Below are positions 35,423-44,728 of a stretch of 57,564 nucleotides of DNA, piece by piece (the stretch's first letter is position 1; every line of letters begins with the position of its first letter). Under the pieces are notes generated by a model. It was given only the letters and a program-made list of their open reading frames with translations. It ran no database searches and was not told where the DNA came from. Source of the stretch: Pseudomonas morbosilactucae (lineage in GTDB: Bacteria; Pseudomonadota; Gammaproteobacteria; Pseudomonadales; Pseudomonadaceae); contig NZ_JALQCW010000080.1 in assembly GCF_023241715.1 (NCBI RefSeq), positions 1 through 57,564 on the forward strand. Reading direction: 5' to 3'. Position numbers and translations under genes: made by a program.

Positions 35423-35437
35423 GGTTGTACTTCAGTG

Positions 35438-37716
35438 TTAGAGGGTTTTCGCCGACGCCGGGTTGATCATCCGCGTCAGCCCGAGTTTCTTCAGGGCCAA
35501 TTGCAGCGAGCTGTGGATCACTTGCGGGTTGTCGATGGTCATCAGTTCGGCCAGCAAATCCTTGGCCATGCTCAATTCCACCTGGCGCAGCATCCACTTC
35601 ACCTTGGGCAAGTTGGTGGCGTTCATCGACAAGCTGTCGAAGCCCATCGCCATCAACAGCACTGCTGCCGCCGGATCGCCGGCCATTTCACCGCAAATGC
35701 TCACCGGCTTGCCTTCGGCATGGGCGTCGCGCACCACATGTTGCAAGGCTTGCAGCACCGCCGGGTGCAGGTAGTCGTAGAGGTCGGCAACCCGTGGGTT
35801 GTTCCGGTCCACCGCCAGCAGGTATTGGGTCAAGTCGTTGGAACCGACCGACAGGAAGTCCACCTGCCGCGCCAGTTCCTTGGCCTGGTACACCGCCGCA
35901 GGGATTTCAATCATCACGCCAATCGGCGGCATCGGCACGTCGGAACCTTCGTCGCGCACTTCACCCCAGGCGCGGTGAATCAGGTGCAGTGCTTCTTCCA
36001 GTTCATGGGTGCCGGAGATCATCGGCAACAGGATGCGCAGGTTGTTCAAGCCTTCGCTGGCCTTGAGCATGGCGCGGGTCTGCACGAGGAAAATTTCAGG
36101 GTGGTCGAGGGTGACACGGATGCCGCGCCAGCCGAGGAAGGGGTTGTCTTCCTTGATGGGGAAATACGACAGTGACTTGTCGCCGCCGATGTCCAGGCTG
36201 CGCATGGTCACCGGCAACGGGTGGAAGGCGGACAGTTGCTCGCGATAGATCGCCAGCTGCTCCTTCTCACTCGGGAAACGCTGGTTGATCATGAACGGCA
36301 CTTCAGTGCGGTACAGCCCCACCCCTTCGGCGCCGCGTTGTTGCGCGCGAGCCACGTCGGCGAGCAGGCCGGTGTTCACCAGCAACGGCACGCGGTGGCC
36401 GTCGAGGGTGACGCAGGGCAGCTCGCGCAACGAATCGAGGCCCAGCGCCAATTGTTTCTCTTCTTCCACCACTTCGGCGAACTGCTTGCGCAGCACGTCA
36501 CTGGGGTTGGTGTAGACCTCGCCGCGATGGCCATCGACGATCATTTCAATGCCGTCGACCTTGGCATACGGCAGATCCACCAGGCCCATCACGGTCGGAA
36601 TGCCCATGGCCCGGGCCAGGATCGCGACGTGGGAGTTGCCCGAACCCAATACCGACACCAGGCCCACCAGCTTGCCTTCCGGCACTTCGCCGAGCTGCGT
36701 GGCGGTCAGCTCTTCACTGACAGGATGGTGTTGTCGGGGAAGACCATGTTGGTGGTGCGATCTTCCTGCAGGTAGGCCAGCAGGCGGCGACCCAGGTCGC
36801 GCACATCCGAGGCCCGCTCACGCAGGTAGGCATCGTCCATCATTTCAAAACGGTTGACGTGATCGGTGACCACCTGGCGCAGCGCGCCCTGGGCCCATTG
36901 GCCGGTCTTGATCACGGTTTTGACTTCGTTCCCCAGGGACGCGTCGTCGAGCATCATCTGGTACACGTCGAACAGCGCGCGCTCTTCCGGGCGCAACTGG
37001 GTGGCCAGCTTGTTCGACAGATTGCGCATGTCGGCGCGCACGCCTTCCAGGGCGGTCTTGAACAGTTTGATTTCAGCGTCGATGTCTTTGACGGCCTTGT
37101 CCGGCACCACATCCAGATCCGCCGGCGGCAACATGACCACCGCCGTACCGACCGCGGCACCCGGCGAGCCCGGCACGCCGATGAACTTGGCTTCCTGGAT
37201 GCCCTTACCCTCGCGACCCAGGCCGCGAATCGAACCGGTGGCTTCAGCGTGAGCAATAACCCCGGCCAACTGCGCGCTCATGGTCACCAGGAAGGCCTCT
37301 TCGCCTTCGTCGAACTGGCGACGCTCCTTTTGCTGGATCACCAATACGCCGACAACCCGGCGGTGGTGAATGATCGGCGCACCCAGGAAGGAGGCGTAGC
37401 GCTCTTCACCGGTTTCGGCGAAGTAGCGATATCGCGGGTGATCGGCGGCGTTTTCCAGGTTCAGCGGTTCTTCGCGCGTGCCGACCAGGCCGACCAGACC
37501 TTCATTGGGGGCCATGCTGACTTTGCCAATGGAGCGCTTGTTCAAGCCCTCGGTGGCCATCAGGACAAAGCGGTTGGTCTCGGGGTCCAGCAGATAGACC
37601 GAGCAGACCTGGCTGCCCATGGCCTCTTTGACGCGCAATACAATAATCCCCAACGCCGCCTTGAGATCCTTGGCGGAGTTAACTTCCTGGACGATCTTGC
37701 GCAGCGTATTGAGCAT
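35438..37716 (-). pseudogene. ptsP: ptsP, PTS-Ntr enzyme I, interrupted by a one-base frameshift
   Basis: EI-Ntr passes phosphate from PEP to NPr/EIIA-Ntr. The first frame (37716 to 36706) holds the GAF domain (about residues 1-150) and the start of the enzyme-I domain; it ends DNTILSVKS then TGA. The rest continues in another frame with the phospho-histidine block (SGNSHVAILARAMG) and PEP-binding barrel (FLSVGSNDLTQYLLAVDRNNP). The break is at about 36720: CTGTCAGT where relatives encode LVSEELTATQLG (CTGGTCAGT). Adding one G gives 759 aa, the usual length. Lies 22 bases after rppH. Real mutation or base-calling error cannot be told apart here. Confidence 0.9.
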
Positions 37717-37738
37717 GGCTCGGGGTCGAACTCCGTCG

Positions 37739-38218
37739 TCAGTCGCGCGCTAAAAGGCGCGGGGCAAGCTCTTTGAGGGCGCGTCGATAGACCTCGCGCT
37801 TGAATGTCACCACCTGGCCCAACGGATACCAATAACTGACCCAGCGCCAGCCATCGAACTCCGGTTTACCGGTCAAATCCATCCGCACCCGCTGCTCGTT
37901 GGAGATCAGGCGCAGGAGAAACCATTTCTGTTTCTGGCCGATGCACAGCGGTTGGCTGTGGGTCCTGACCAGACGTTGCGGCAAACGATAGCGCAACCAG
38001 CCCCGGGTGCAGGCGAGAATTTGCACATCTTCGCGCTCCAACCCTACTTCTTCGTTCAGCTCGCGGTACAAGGCGTCTTCCGGGGTTTCGTCGGGGTTGA
38101 TACCCCCTTGAGGAAACTGCCAGGCATCTTGATTGATACGGCGAGCCCATAGCACCTGGCCGGCATCATTCGTCAGAATAATCCCGACATTAGGGCGGAA
38201 ACCATCGGGGTCGATCAC
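37739..38218 (-). CDS. rppH: RNA pyrophosphohydrolase
   Basis: 159 aa Nudix enzyme that removes pyrophosphate from 5' mRNA ends, starting RNase E-dependent decay. Nudix box GGINPDETPEDALYRELNEEVGL (in part: GGINPDETPEDALYRELNEE) at about residues 38-60. I chose GTG at 38218 (VIDPDGFRPNVGIIL), which gives the family start and length and has GAGG 9 bases before; an ATG at 38278 would add a non-conserved 20 residues. First gene of rppH-ptsP. Confidence 0.94.
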   Translation of the reverse strand: MIDPDGFRPNVGIILTNDAGQVLWARRINQDAWQFPQGGINPDETPEDALYRELNEEVGLEREDVQILACTRGWLRYRLPQRLVRTHSQPLCIGQKQKWFLLRLISNEQRVRMDLTGKPEFDGWRWVSYWYPLGQVVTFKREVYRRALKELAPRLLARD

Positions 38219-38362
38219 GGCAACAACCTCGCAAACGCATGTCGCCGCATTGTTCCACAAAGCCTGGGAAAGCAGCAACGAGGCTCTTTACCTTATGTGC
38301 ACTCTTGTGAAAAGACCGTATTCTGAACGCCTTTTTTATCGACTTTTCAGCGAGTAACCGCA

Positions 38363-39019
38363 ATGCGCCTGGCTTTATTCGACTTGGACAACACGCTGCT
38401 GGGGGGTGACAGCGATCACGCCTGGGGCGATTACCTGTGCGAACGAGGCTTCCTCGACGCCGTCACCTACAAGACCCGCAACGACGAGTTCTACCAGGAC
38501 TACCTGGCCGGCAAGCTGGACAACGCCGCGTACCTGAACTTCTGCCTGGAAATCCTCGGTCGCACCGACATGGCCGTGCTCGACCAATGGCACCGCGACT
38601 ACATGCGTGACTGCATCGAACCCATCGTGCTGCCCAAGGCCTTGGCACTGCTGGCCAAGCACCGCGAAGCCGGTGACAAGCTGGTGATCATCACCGCCAC
38701 CAACCGTTTCGTCACCGCGCCGATTGCCGAGCGCCTGGGCGTGGAGCACCTGATCGCCACCGAGTGCGAAATGCTCGACGGCCGCTACACCGGACGCAGC
38801 ACCGATGTCCCGTGCTTTCGCGAAGGCAAGGTCACGCGCCTGGCGCGCTGGCTGGAAGAAACCGGCCACAACCTGGACGACAGCTACTTCTACAGCGACT
38901 CGATGAACGACCTGCCGCTGCTGGAGCAAGTGGCCAACCCGGTGGCCGTGGACCCGGACCCGAACCTGCGGGCCGAAGCCGAGAAACGCGGCTGGCCGGT
39001 GATCAGCTTGCGGGATTGA
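38363..39019 (+). CDS. HAD-IB phosphatase, SerB-like
   Basis: 218 aa cytosolic phosphatase. Motif I DLDNTLLGGDSDHAW (about residues 7-21), a helical cap (about 25-85), motif II ITATNRF (about 108-114), lysine in REGKVTRLA and motif IV SDSMNDLPLL (about 178-187). Relatives are labelled phosphoserine or histidinol-phosphate phosphatase; the substrate is not fixed by sequence. Divergent from rppH with a 144-base gap. The gene is followed by a single REP arm. Confidence 0.88.
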   Translation: MRLALFDLDNTLLGGDSDHAWGDYLCERGFLDAVTYKTRNDEFYQDYLAGKLDNAAYLNFCLEILGRTDMAVLDQWHRDYMRDCIEPIVLPKALALLAKHREAGDKLVIITATNRFVTAPIAERLGVEHLIATECEMLDGRYTGRSTDVPCFREGKVTRLARWLEETGHNLDDSYFYSDSMNDLPLLEQVANPVAVDPDPNLRAEAEKRGWPVISLRD

Positions 39020-39025
39020 GCATGC

Positions 39026-39050
39026 TTCGCCGGCAAGCCGGCTCCTACGG
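39026..39050. repeat. single REP arm
   Basis: TTCGCCGGCAAGCCGGCTCCTAC sits in the 55-base gap between the convergent HAD and DUF2269 genes. Confidence 0.8.
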
Positions 39051-39074
39051 GAACGGGTGGGCCGGCGAACAGCT

Positions 39075-39542
39075 TCAGGCCGGCTTGGCCACCATCAGAT
39101 AAAAGATCGCCATGAACGCCAGAAACGCCGGCCAGCCCAACGCGAACCACCAGCGCATATAAAGGCTTGCCTTCATCGGTATCGGCGTACCGTCACGCAA
39201 GGCCTGCTCGGCCATTTTGTGCACGCGGATCTGCAACCAGACCACTGGCAGCCAGCACACCCCCGCCAGCGCATAAAGCCCCAGGCTCCACATCAGCCAG
39301 CCCTGCTGGATCGGCCAGCCCGCCAAGTGCATCAGCCCCAGCCCGCTCAATGGCTGGAACACTGCCGTGGTCGCGGTAAAGGCCCAATCGGCGAACACCA
39401 GGTGCTTGAAGGTCACGGCGATCACTTCGACCTTGCCGCTGCGCCAGGCGCGCAGTGCGTAATAAGCCGAACCGGCGCCCAGGCCGAACAGGATGGTCGA
39501 GGACAGGATATGCAGGGTTTTCAGCAGCAGATAAAGGCTCAT
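39075..39542 (-). CDS. DUF2269-like membrane protein (distal copy)
   Basis: 155 aa with four hydrophobic helices (about residues 3-25, 48-70, 78-100 and 130-150). It begins MSLYLLLKTLHILSSTILFG, with the histidine-bearing LKTLHIL element that also starts the second copy at 41249. Relatives are predicted integral membrane proteins of the DUF2269 type, function unknown. The ATG overlaps the end of the SDR/DoxX gene (ATGA), so it is translationally coupled to it. Confidence 0.8.
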   Translation of the reverse strand: MSLYLLLKTLHILSSTILFGLGAGSAYYALRAWRSGKVEVIAVTFKHLVFADWAFTATTAVFQPLSGLGLMHLAGWPIQQGWLMWSLGLYALAGVCWLPVVWLQIRVHKMAEQALRDGTPIPMKASLYMRWWFALGWPAFLAFMAIFYLMVAKPA

Positions 39543-40795
39543 CGACGGGGCTCGGTCCACAGCAGCCAAAGGGTAGCCACCATCAATACCAGGTTCTTGG
39601 CCACGGCGGCATAAGGGTCAAACCAGTAATGAGGCAGGATCAGGCTGATGATCAGGGTGTAGACGAACATCAGCAGCCACTGCGCCTGCAAGGCTCGGCG
39701 ACGCCAACGTCGCAGCAACAGGCCCAGCCCCAGGACACCGTCGCAGAGCGCTCCGGCGAACACCGCCAGGCTTGCGACCCAGCCCTGCACACCGGCCTCG
39801 GCAAGAATCCGCAGCCCCCAGTCGTAGCCCGGCCCGACACTGACCACCGCAGTGCCCAGCCAGATCAGCAGCAACACCGCCAGCATCAACGGCCGCAGGC
39901 TCAACTGGCTGCTCTGGGCCGCGTTCGGCCACCCTTGCAGACGCGCCGCAATCGGCGCAGCGCGATAACCGCAGGCATTCGCCAGGATCTCGGGGTCAGC
40001 CAGGTTATCGCGTCGGGCCATGCGCAGGCTTTGCCCGCTCAAGGCGCGCCAGCCCAGGCGCTCGCCCAGCCAACCGCCCATGGCTGACAGCACGCTGGGC
40101 ACTTGGACGTAGCGCCCCGGCGCCCAACCCTGGGCAGCGCGCAGCCGGTCGAGCAATTGCGCCAAAGTCAGGCGTTCAGGCCCGACCAGCGGCAAAATCC
40201 GCGCACCCTCAGGCCAGTGGCGCAACAAGGCCAGGACCGCCCCGCACAGGTCGTCGATGTGCAGAGGCTGCAATTGCGCCTTGAGGTCCAGCAAGGGGAT
40301 CAGCGCCCAGGGCGACAAGCGCGCCAGCCACTGGCTGCTGGCACCGCCGGCACCCAGCACCAGCGACGGGCGCAACACCACCGCCGACAGGCCCAGGTCC
40401 AGCAGGTGCTGATCGGCCAGTGCCTTGGTGGCCAGAAACGGCACGTCCGCCTGCTCCCCGGCCCCCAATGCCGATATCTGCAATACCCGCACGCCCTGTT
40501 GCGCGGCCTGATCGAACAAGGCCCGGGCCCCGGCATCCTGGGTCAAGGCCAGCGCCGAAGGCTGATTGCTCAGCAGGCCGGCGGCGTTGATCAGCACATC
40601 GATATCCGCGGGGAAGACAAAGTGCCCGGGGTCGAGCGCCAGCCGATCCAGGTCCAGCGCCAGCCACTGCACGCCGGGCAAACCCTCGGGCTGTGGATAA
40701 CGACTGGTGGCGACAAGCTGATGACCGGCGGCATGCAGGGCCACCAACAGGTGGCGACCGACGAACCCCGTGGCCCCCACCAACAAAACTTTCAT
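39539..40795 (-). CDS. fusion of NAD-dependent epimerase-like domain and DoxX-like membrane domain
   Basis: 418 aa. The N-terminal 290 residues are an atypical short-chain/epimerase fold: cofactor motif VGATGFVGRHLL (about 6-17), INAAGLLS (about 69-76), but no YxxxK catalytic pair at the usual place (FLATKALADQHLL instead). The C-terminal 120 residues form four membrane helices of DoxX-like type with SVGPGYDWGLRIL and ending in LPHYWFDPYAAVAKNLVLM. Possible NAD(P)-linked quinone or membrane redox role is inference. Flanked on both sides by DUF2269-like genes in the same direction. Confidence 0.83.
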   Translation of the reverse strand: MKVLLVGATGFVGRHLLVALHAAGHQLVATSRYPQPEGLPGVQWLALDLDRLALDPGHFVFPADIDVLINAAGLLSNQPSALALTQDAGARALFDQAAQQGVRVLQISALGAGEQADVPFLATKALADQHLLDLGLSAVVLRPSLVLGAGGASSQWLARLSPWALIPLLDLKAQLQPLHIDDLCGAVLALLRHWPEGARILPLVGPERLTLAQLLDRLRAAQGWAPGRYVQVPSVLSAMGGWLGERLGWRALSGQSLRMARRDNLADPEILANACGYRAAPIAARLQGWPNAAQSSQLSLRPLMLAVLLLIWLGTAVVSVGPGYDWGLRILAEAGVQGWVASLAVFAGALCDGVLGLGLLLRRWRRRALQAQWLLMFVYTLIISLILPHYWFDPYAAVAKNLVLMVATLWLLWTEPRR

Positions 40796-40820
40796 GACAA
40801 TCCCTATCTTGCGAGGTGGC

Positions 40821-41249
40821 CTACACCGGCTTGGCGCCCATCAAGCCGGCAATCGCGAAAAAGCAGATGAAGCTGAACACCGCCAAGACCAGGGTGAACC
40901 TCAGGCCACTGGCAGCCTTGGCCACCCGCAGCCGGTTGAGCCGCACCAGCAGCCACAACCAGGCCAGCGCACCCAGGGTGTAGAGCACGCTGGAGCCCAG
41001 AATCCAGATTTGCCCCAACGGCCAGCCCACCCGATGGGCCAGTTGCCAGCCGGTGAACGGCAAGCTGAACAGGCAGACCGCCATCAAGGCCCAGGCGAAC
41101 AGCGCAGGACGCTGCAATATCCGGCTGTACAGGGCGCCATCGCCCTGGCGCCGTGCCCGCCAGATCCAGATCACCAGCCCCAGGGCACTGCCCAACAGCA
41201 GCACCGTGGCCAGCACATGAAGCGTCTTCAGCGTGGTCAGCATTTCCAT
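40821..41249 (-). CDS. DUF2269-like membrane protein (proximal copy)
   Basis: 142 aa with four helices; starts MEMLTTLKTLHVLATVLLLG, matching the LKTLHIL start of the copy at 39542 but otherwise divergent. GGAAG precedes the ATG by about 7 bases. It is the first gene of the apparent series DUF2269, SDR/DoxX fusion, DUF2269. It lies 41 bases past the start side of ilvA's end (ilvA stop at 41291), so read-through from ilvA is possible. Confidence 0.78.
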   Translation of the reverse strand: MEMLTTLKTLHVLATVLLLGSALGLVIWIWRARRQGDGALYSRILQRPALFAWALMAVCLFSLPFTGWQLAHRVGWPLGQIWILGSSVLYTLGALAWLWLLVRLNRLRVAKAASGLRFTLVLAVFSFICFFAIAGLMGAKPV

Positions 41250-41290
41250 CGTGTCTCTTCCTTAGAGGCCCCGCCCCTGAGCGTAGCCGC

Positions 41291-42805
41291 TCAACCCAGG
41301 AACAGTTGGTACGCCGGGTTATCGCTTTCATCCCAGTACGGGTAGCCGATCTCTTCCAGCGCCGCCGGCACCAGATGACGCTCGTCGGCCGGAACCTGCA
41401 GGCCCGCCACCACACGGCCATCGGCCGCGCCATGGTTGCGGTAGTGGAACATCGAGATGTTCCAACGCCCGCCCAGCTTGTTGAGGAAGTTGAACAGGGC
41501 ACCCGGACGTTCCGGGAACTCGAAGCGCAGCACCACTTCGTCGCTGACCTTTTCCGCGTGGCCGCCCACCATGTAGCGGATGTGCAGCTTGGCCAGTTCG
41601 TTGTCGGTCAGGTCGATGACCGGGAAACCCTGCTCGCTCAAGCTGGCAATCAATGCGCTGCGCGGATCGTTTTCCGGGTGCGTCTGCACGCCGACAAAGA
41701 TGTGCGCCTCGCTGCCGGTGTTGTAGCGGTAGTTGAATTCGGTGATCTGGCGCTTGCCAATGGCCTCGCAGAAGGCCTTGAAGCTGCCGGGCTTCTCGGG
41801 AATGGTCACGGCGATGATGGCTTCACGGCCCTCGCCCAGCTCGGCGCGCTCGGCCACATGGCGCAGGCGGTCGAAGTTGACGTTGGCGCCGGAGTCGATG
41901 GCCACCAGGGTCTGCCCGCTGATGCCACGCTGCTCGACGTACTTCTTGATCCCCGCCACGCCCAACGCGCCGGCAGGCTCGGTGATCGAGCGGGTATCGT
42001 CGTAGATATCCTTGATCGCCGCACAGATCTCGTCGGTGCTGACGGTGATCACTTCGTCCACATAGTCCTTGCAGATGTCGAAGGTGTGCTGGCCGATCTG
42101 CGCCACCGCCACGCCGTCGGCGAAGATGCCCACGGTGGGCAAGACCACGCGTTCGCCAGCCGCCATGGCCACTTGCAGGCAGTTGGAATCATCGGGCTCG
42201 ACGCCAATGATCTTGATCTCGGGCCGCAGGTACTTCACATAGGCGGCGATGCCGGCAATCAGGCCGCCGCCGCCCACAGGGACGAAAATCGCATCCAGGC
42301 GCCCCGGGTGCTGACGCAGAATCTCCATGGCCACCGTGCCCTGCCCGGCAATGGTGTGGGGATCATCGTACGGGTGGATATAGACGTAGCCTTTTTCATC
42401 CACCAGCTTCAGCGAGTAGGCCAGGGCTTCAGGAAAGGAATCACCGTGCAGCACCACTTTGCCGCCACGCGAGCGCACGCCTTCGACCTTGATCTCCGGG
42501 GTGGTCTTGGGCATCACGATAGTGGCCTTGACCCCCAGCACCTTGGCCGCCAGGGCCAAGCCCTGGGCATGGTTGCCGGCCGACGCGGTGACCACGCCAC
42601 GGGCGCGCTCTTCGTCGCTGAGCTGGGTCAGCTTGTTGTAGGCGCCACGAATCTTGAACGAGAACACCGGCTGCAAGTCTTCGCGCTTGAGCCAGACCTG
42701 ATTGCCCAGCCGCTCGGAAAGCTGGCGGGCACTCTGCAATGGGGTTTCTACGGCAACGTCATAAACGCGCGAGGTGAGGATCTTCTTGACGTACTGTTCG
42801 AGCAT
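41291..42805 (-). CDS. ilvA: threonine ammonia-lyase, biosynthetic
   Basis: 504 aa PLP enzyme converting threonine to 2-oxobutanoate, first step of isoleucine synthesis. Catalytic domain (about 1-320) with the PLP lysine in SFKIRGAYNKL, SAGNHAQGLALAA and the glycine loop PVGGGGLIAGIAAYV; two ACT-like regulatory regions (about 330-500) for isoleucine/valine control, with KPGSFKAFCEAIG and RPGALFNFLNKLGGRWNISMFHYRNHG. Divergent from rpiA across 182 bases. Confidence 0.96.
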   Translation of the reverse strand: MLEQYVKKILTSRVYDVAVETPLQSARQLSERLGNQVWLKREDLQPVFSFKIRGAYNKLTQLSDEERARGVVTASAGNHAQGLALAAKVLGVKATIVMPKTTPEIKVEGVRSRGGKVVLHGDSFPEALAYSLKLVDEKGYVYIHPYDDPHTIAGQGTVAMEILRQHPGRLDAIFVPVGGGGLIAGIAAYVKYLRPEIKIIGVEPDDSNCLQVAMAAGERVVLPTVGIFADGVAVAQIGQHTFDICKDYVDEVITVSTDEICAAIKDIYDDTRSITEPAGALGVAGIKKYVEQRGISGQTLVAIDSGANVNFDRLRHVAERAELGEGREAIIAVTIPEKPGSFKAFCEAIGKRQITEFNYRYNTGSEAHIFVGVQTHPENDPRSALIASLSEQGFPVIDLTDNELAKLHIRYMVGGHAEKVSDEVVLRFEFPERPGALFNFLNKLGGRWNISMFHYRNHGAADGRVVAGLQVPADERHLVPAALEEIGYPYWDESDNPAYQLFLG

Positions 42806-42916
42806 CGGAAAGCATCACTGGGCGGGTTGGGCAGGGCCAAGGAGTCTAACCCAGCGTTTGCCCGGGCGACCACACGATTACCGAGGTTTTAAGCGTCCGC
42901 GCATGCCAAACGGGCA

Positions 42917-42945
42917 ATGACCTGACCCGCCTGCGCGCCTATAAT
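42917..42945 (+). promoter_or_regulatory. sigma-70-type promoter of rpiA
   Basis: ATGACC (42917-42922) and a perfect TATAAT (42940-42945) are separated by 17 bases and lie 43 bases before the rpiA ATG. The -35 matches four of six consensus positions. Confidence 0.65.
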
Positions 42946-42987
42946 GCCCGCCTTTGCGTTCCCCCCTTGCCCGCCTCCGGAGCCCGC

Positions 42988-43659
42988 ATGACCCAGGATC
43001 AACTCAAACAGGCCGTCGCTCAGGCAGCCGTCGACCTCATCCTCCCGAAACTCGATGACAAGAGCATCGTCGGGGTCGGCACCGGCTCTACCGCCAACTG
43101 CTTTATCGATGCCCTGGCTCAACACAAGGGCGCCTTCGACGGCGCGGTGGCCAGCTCCGAAGCCACCGCCGCGCGCCTCAAGGGCCACGGGATTCCGGTG
43201 TACGAGCTGAACACCGTCAGCGAGCTGGAGTTCTACATCGACGGCGCCGACGAAAGCGACGAGCACCTGAACCTGATCAAGGGCGGCGGCGCAGCCCTGA
43301 CCCGGGAGAAGATCGTCGCGGCCGTGGCCAAGACCTTTATCTGCATCGCAGACGCCAGCAAGCTGGTGCCCGTGCTGGGCGCTTTCCCGCTGCCGGTGGA
43401 AGTGATCCCCATGGCCCGCAGCCACGTGGCCCGCGAGCTGGTGAAACTGGGCGGCGACCCGGTGTACCGCGAAGGCGTGTTGACCGACAACGGCAACATC
43501 ATCCTCGACGTGCACAACATGAACATCACCAACCCGGTGGAACTGGAAACCCAGATCAACGCCATTGTCGGCGTGGTCACCAATGGCCTGTTCGCCGCCC
43601 GCCCGGCCGATGTGCTGCTGCTGGGCACCCCTGAAGGCGTGAAAAGCCTGACAGCCTGA
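42988..43659 (+). CDS. rpiA: ribose-5-phosphate isomerase A
   Basis: 223 aa enzyme of the pentose phosphate pathway interconverting ribose-5- and ribulose-5-phosphate. Motifs GVGTGSTANCFID (about residues 27-39), DGADESDEHLNLIKGGG (about 87-103) and KLVPVLGAFPLPVEVIP are intact. The ATG at 42988 follows GGAG by 7 bases; the in-frame TTG at 42967 is unlikely. Divergent from ilvA. Confidence 0.96.
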   Translation: MTQDQLKQAVAQAAVDLILPKLDDKSIVGVGTGSTANCFIDALAQHKGAFDGAVASSEATAARLKGHGIPVYELNTVSELEFYIDGADESDEHLNLIKGGGAALTREKIVAAVAKTFICIADASKLVPVLGAFPLPVEVIPMARSHVARELVKLGGDPVYREGVLTDNGNIILDVHNMNITNPVELETQINAIVGVVTNGLFAARPADVLLLGTPEGVKSLTA

Positions 43660-43734
43660 CCCTGCCCATGGCTGGCGATGGCGACCTTATGGGTGCCATC
43701 GCCGGCACGCAAGACAGCGCCCGACGGCAACCCG

Positions 43735-44640
43735 TCAGTCGGGCTTCTTGAAGATGTAGAACAGGTTCGGCTCACTCACCAGGTACAGGGCGCCCTCGTC
43801 GTCCATGGCGATGCCTTCGGCCTGCGGTACGGTGGCCTTCAAGCCTTGGCGGCCCTTGCTGAGCGACAGGGTGGTCAGCGGCCGACCGTCTACGTCCAAC
43901 TCCAGCACCAGCCGCGATTCATCCGACAGTGCCAGCAAATGCCCGCTGCGCTCGTCGTATTGCAGGCTGGACAGGTCGCGGACAAACAGCCCGGCATCGC
44001 GCTTGGGGTTGTTGACCACGTGCACCGCGTAGGATTTTTCCGGATCGTAATGGGGAAAGCCCTGGACCTCGTAGATCAGCATCGGGTCCCGCTCCTTGGC
44101 CACGAACAGGCGCTTGCCCACGGAATCGTAGGCCAGGCCTTCAAAGCCCTTGTTGCTGCTCATGTGCACGCCGAGGGTGATCTGCTCGGCATCCGCCGCA
44201 TCGACAAACCGCGTGTCCTCATCCAGATGGATTTTGATCAGCCGTTGCTGCCGCTCGTCGCTGACCACGTAGGTGTCGGCACTGATGAACTCCACCGCCT
44301 CGGGGTCCCCGAAACCCACCAAGGCAATGCGCCGCAAGATGCGCCCTTCCAGCGACAACTCGATCAGCTCGGCATTGTTGTTGGTGACGGTAAACAGGCT
44401 TTTGCGCAACGGGTCGTAGGTCAGGGCCGAGACGTCGTCCAAGCCCTCGATGGGCTGGGCTTCCAGCGCCACGCGATAAGTGTCCAGGCCCATGGAGCGC
44501 GCATCCGTGGGCTGCCAAAAGGACTGCCAGTTGAACCAGGCACGCTCGAACAGGCGATGGTGCTGGGCGAACAACGCCAGCGGCACAGCCAGTAGGAAAA
44601 GGATCAGGAGAACAGGTTTACGGCGGGCAAGTCGGCGCAT
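43735..44640 (-). CDS. SdiA-regulated-domain protein (copy 1)
   Basis: 301 aa. N-terminal membrane anchor (about residues 8-26) then a beta-propeller-like domain with repeated strands: IEGLDDVSALTYDPLRKSLFTVTNNNAELIELSLEGRILRRI, FEGLAYDSVGKRLFVAKERDP in part, and the closing AEGIAMDDEGALYLVSEPNLFYIF. The soluble part should face the periplasm. The family was named from an SdiA-responsive gene; function unknown, perhaps a hydrolase or binding propeller. Tandem with a second copy 88 bases upstream. Confidence 0.85.
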   Translation of the reverse strand: MRRLARRKPVLLILFLLAVPLALFAQHHRLFERAWFNWQSFWQPTDARSMGLDTYRVALEAQPIEGLDDVSALTYDPLRKSLFTVTNNNAELIELSLEGRILRRIALVGFGDPEAVEFISADTYVVSDERQQRLIKIHLDEDTRFVDAADAEQITLGVHMSSNKGFEGLAYDSVGKRLFVAKERDPMLIYEVQGFPHYDPEKSYAVHVVNNPKRDAGLFVRDLSSLQYDERSGHLLALSDESRLVLELDVDGRPLTTLSLSKGRQGLKATVPQAEGIAMDDEGALYLVSEPNLFYIFKKPD

Positions 44641-44728
44641 TCAGGCAGGCTCAAAGTCATGTCAGGCAGGTGAAATATCACATCTGACTGAATTTAAACT
44701 TAAATTGCCATCATTGGCCCCGGTCGCC

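Noticed and set aside
36706..36735. Programmed ribosomal frameshifting in ptsP
   Set aside because: No slippery heptamer, stimulatory hairpin or internal ribosome site is visible at CTGTCAGTGAAGAG, and ptsP is not known to use recoding; mutation or read error is simpler.
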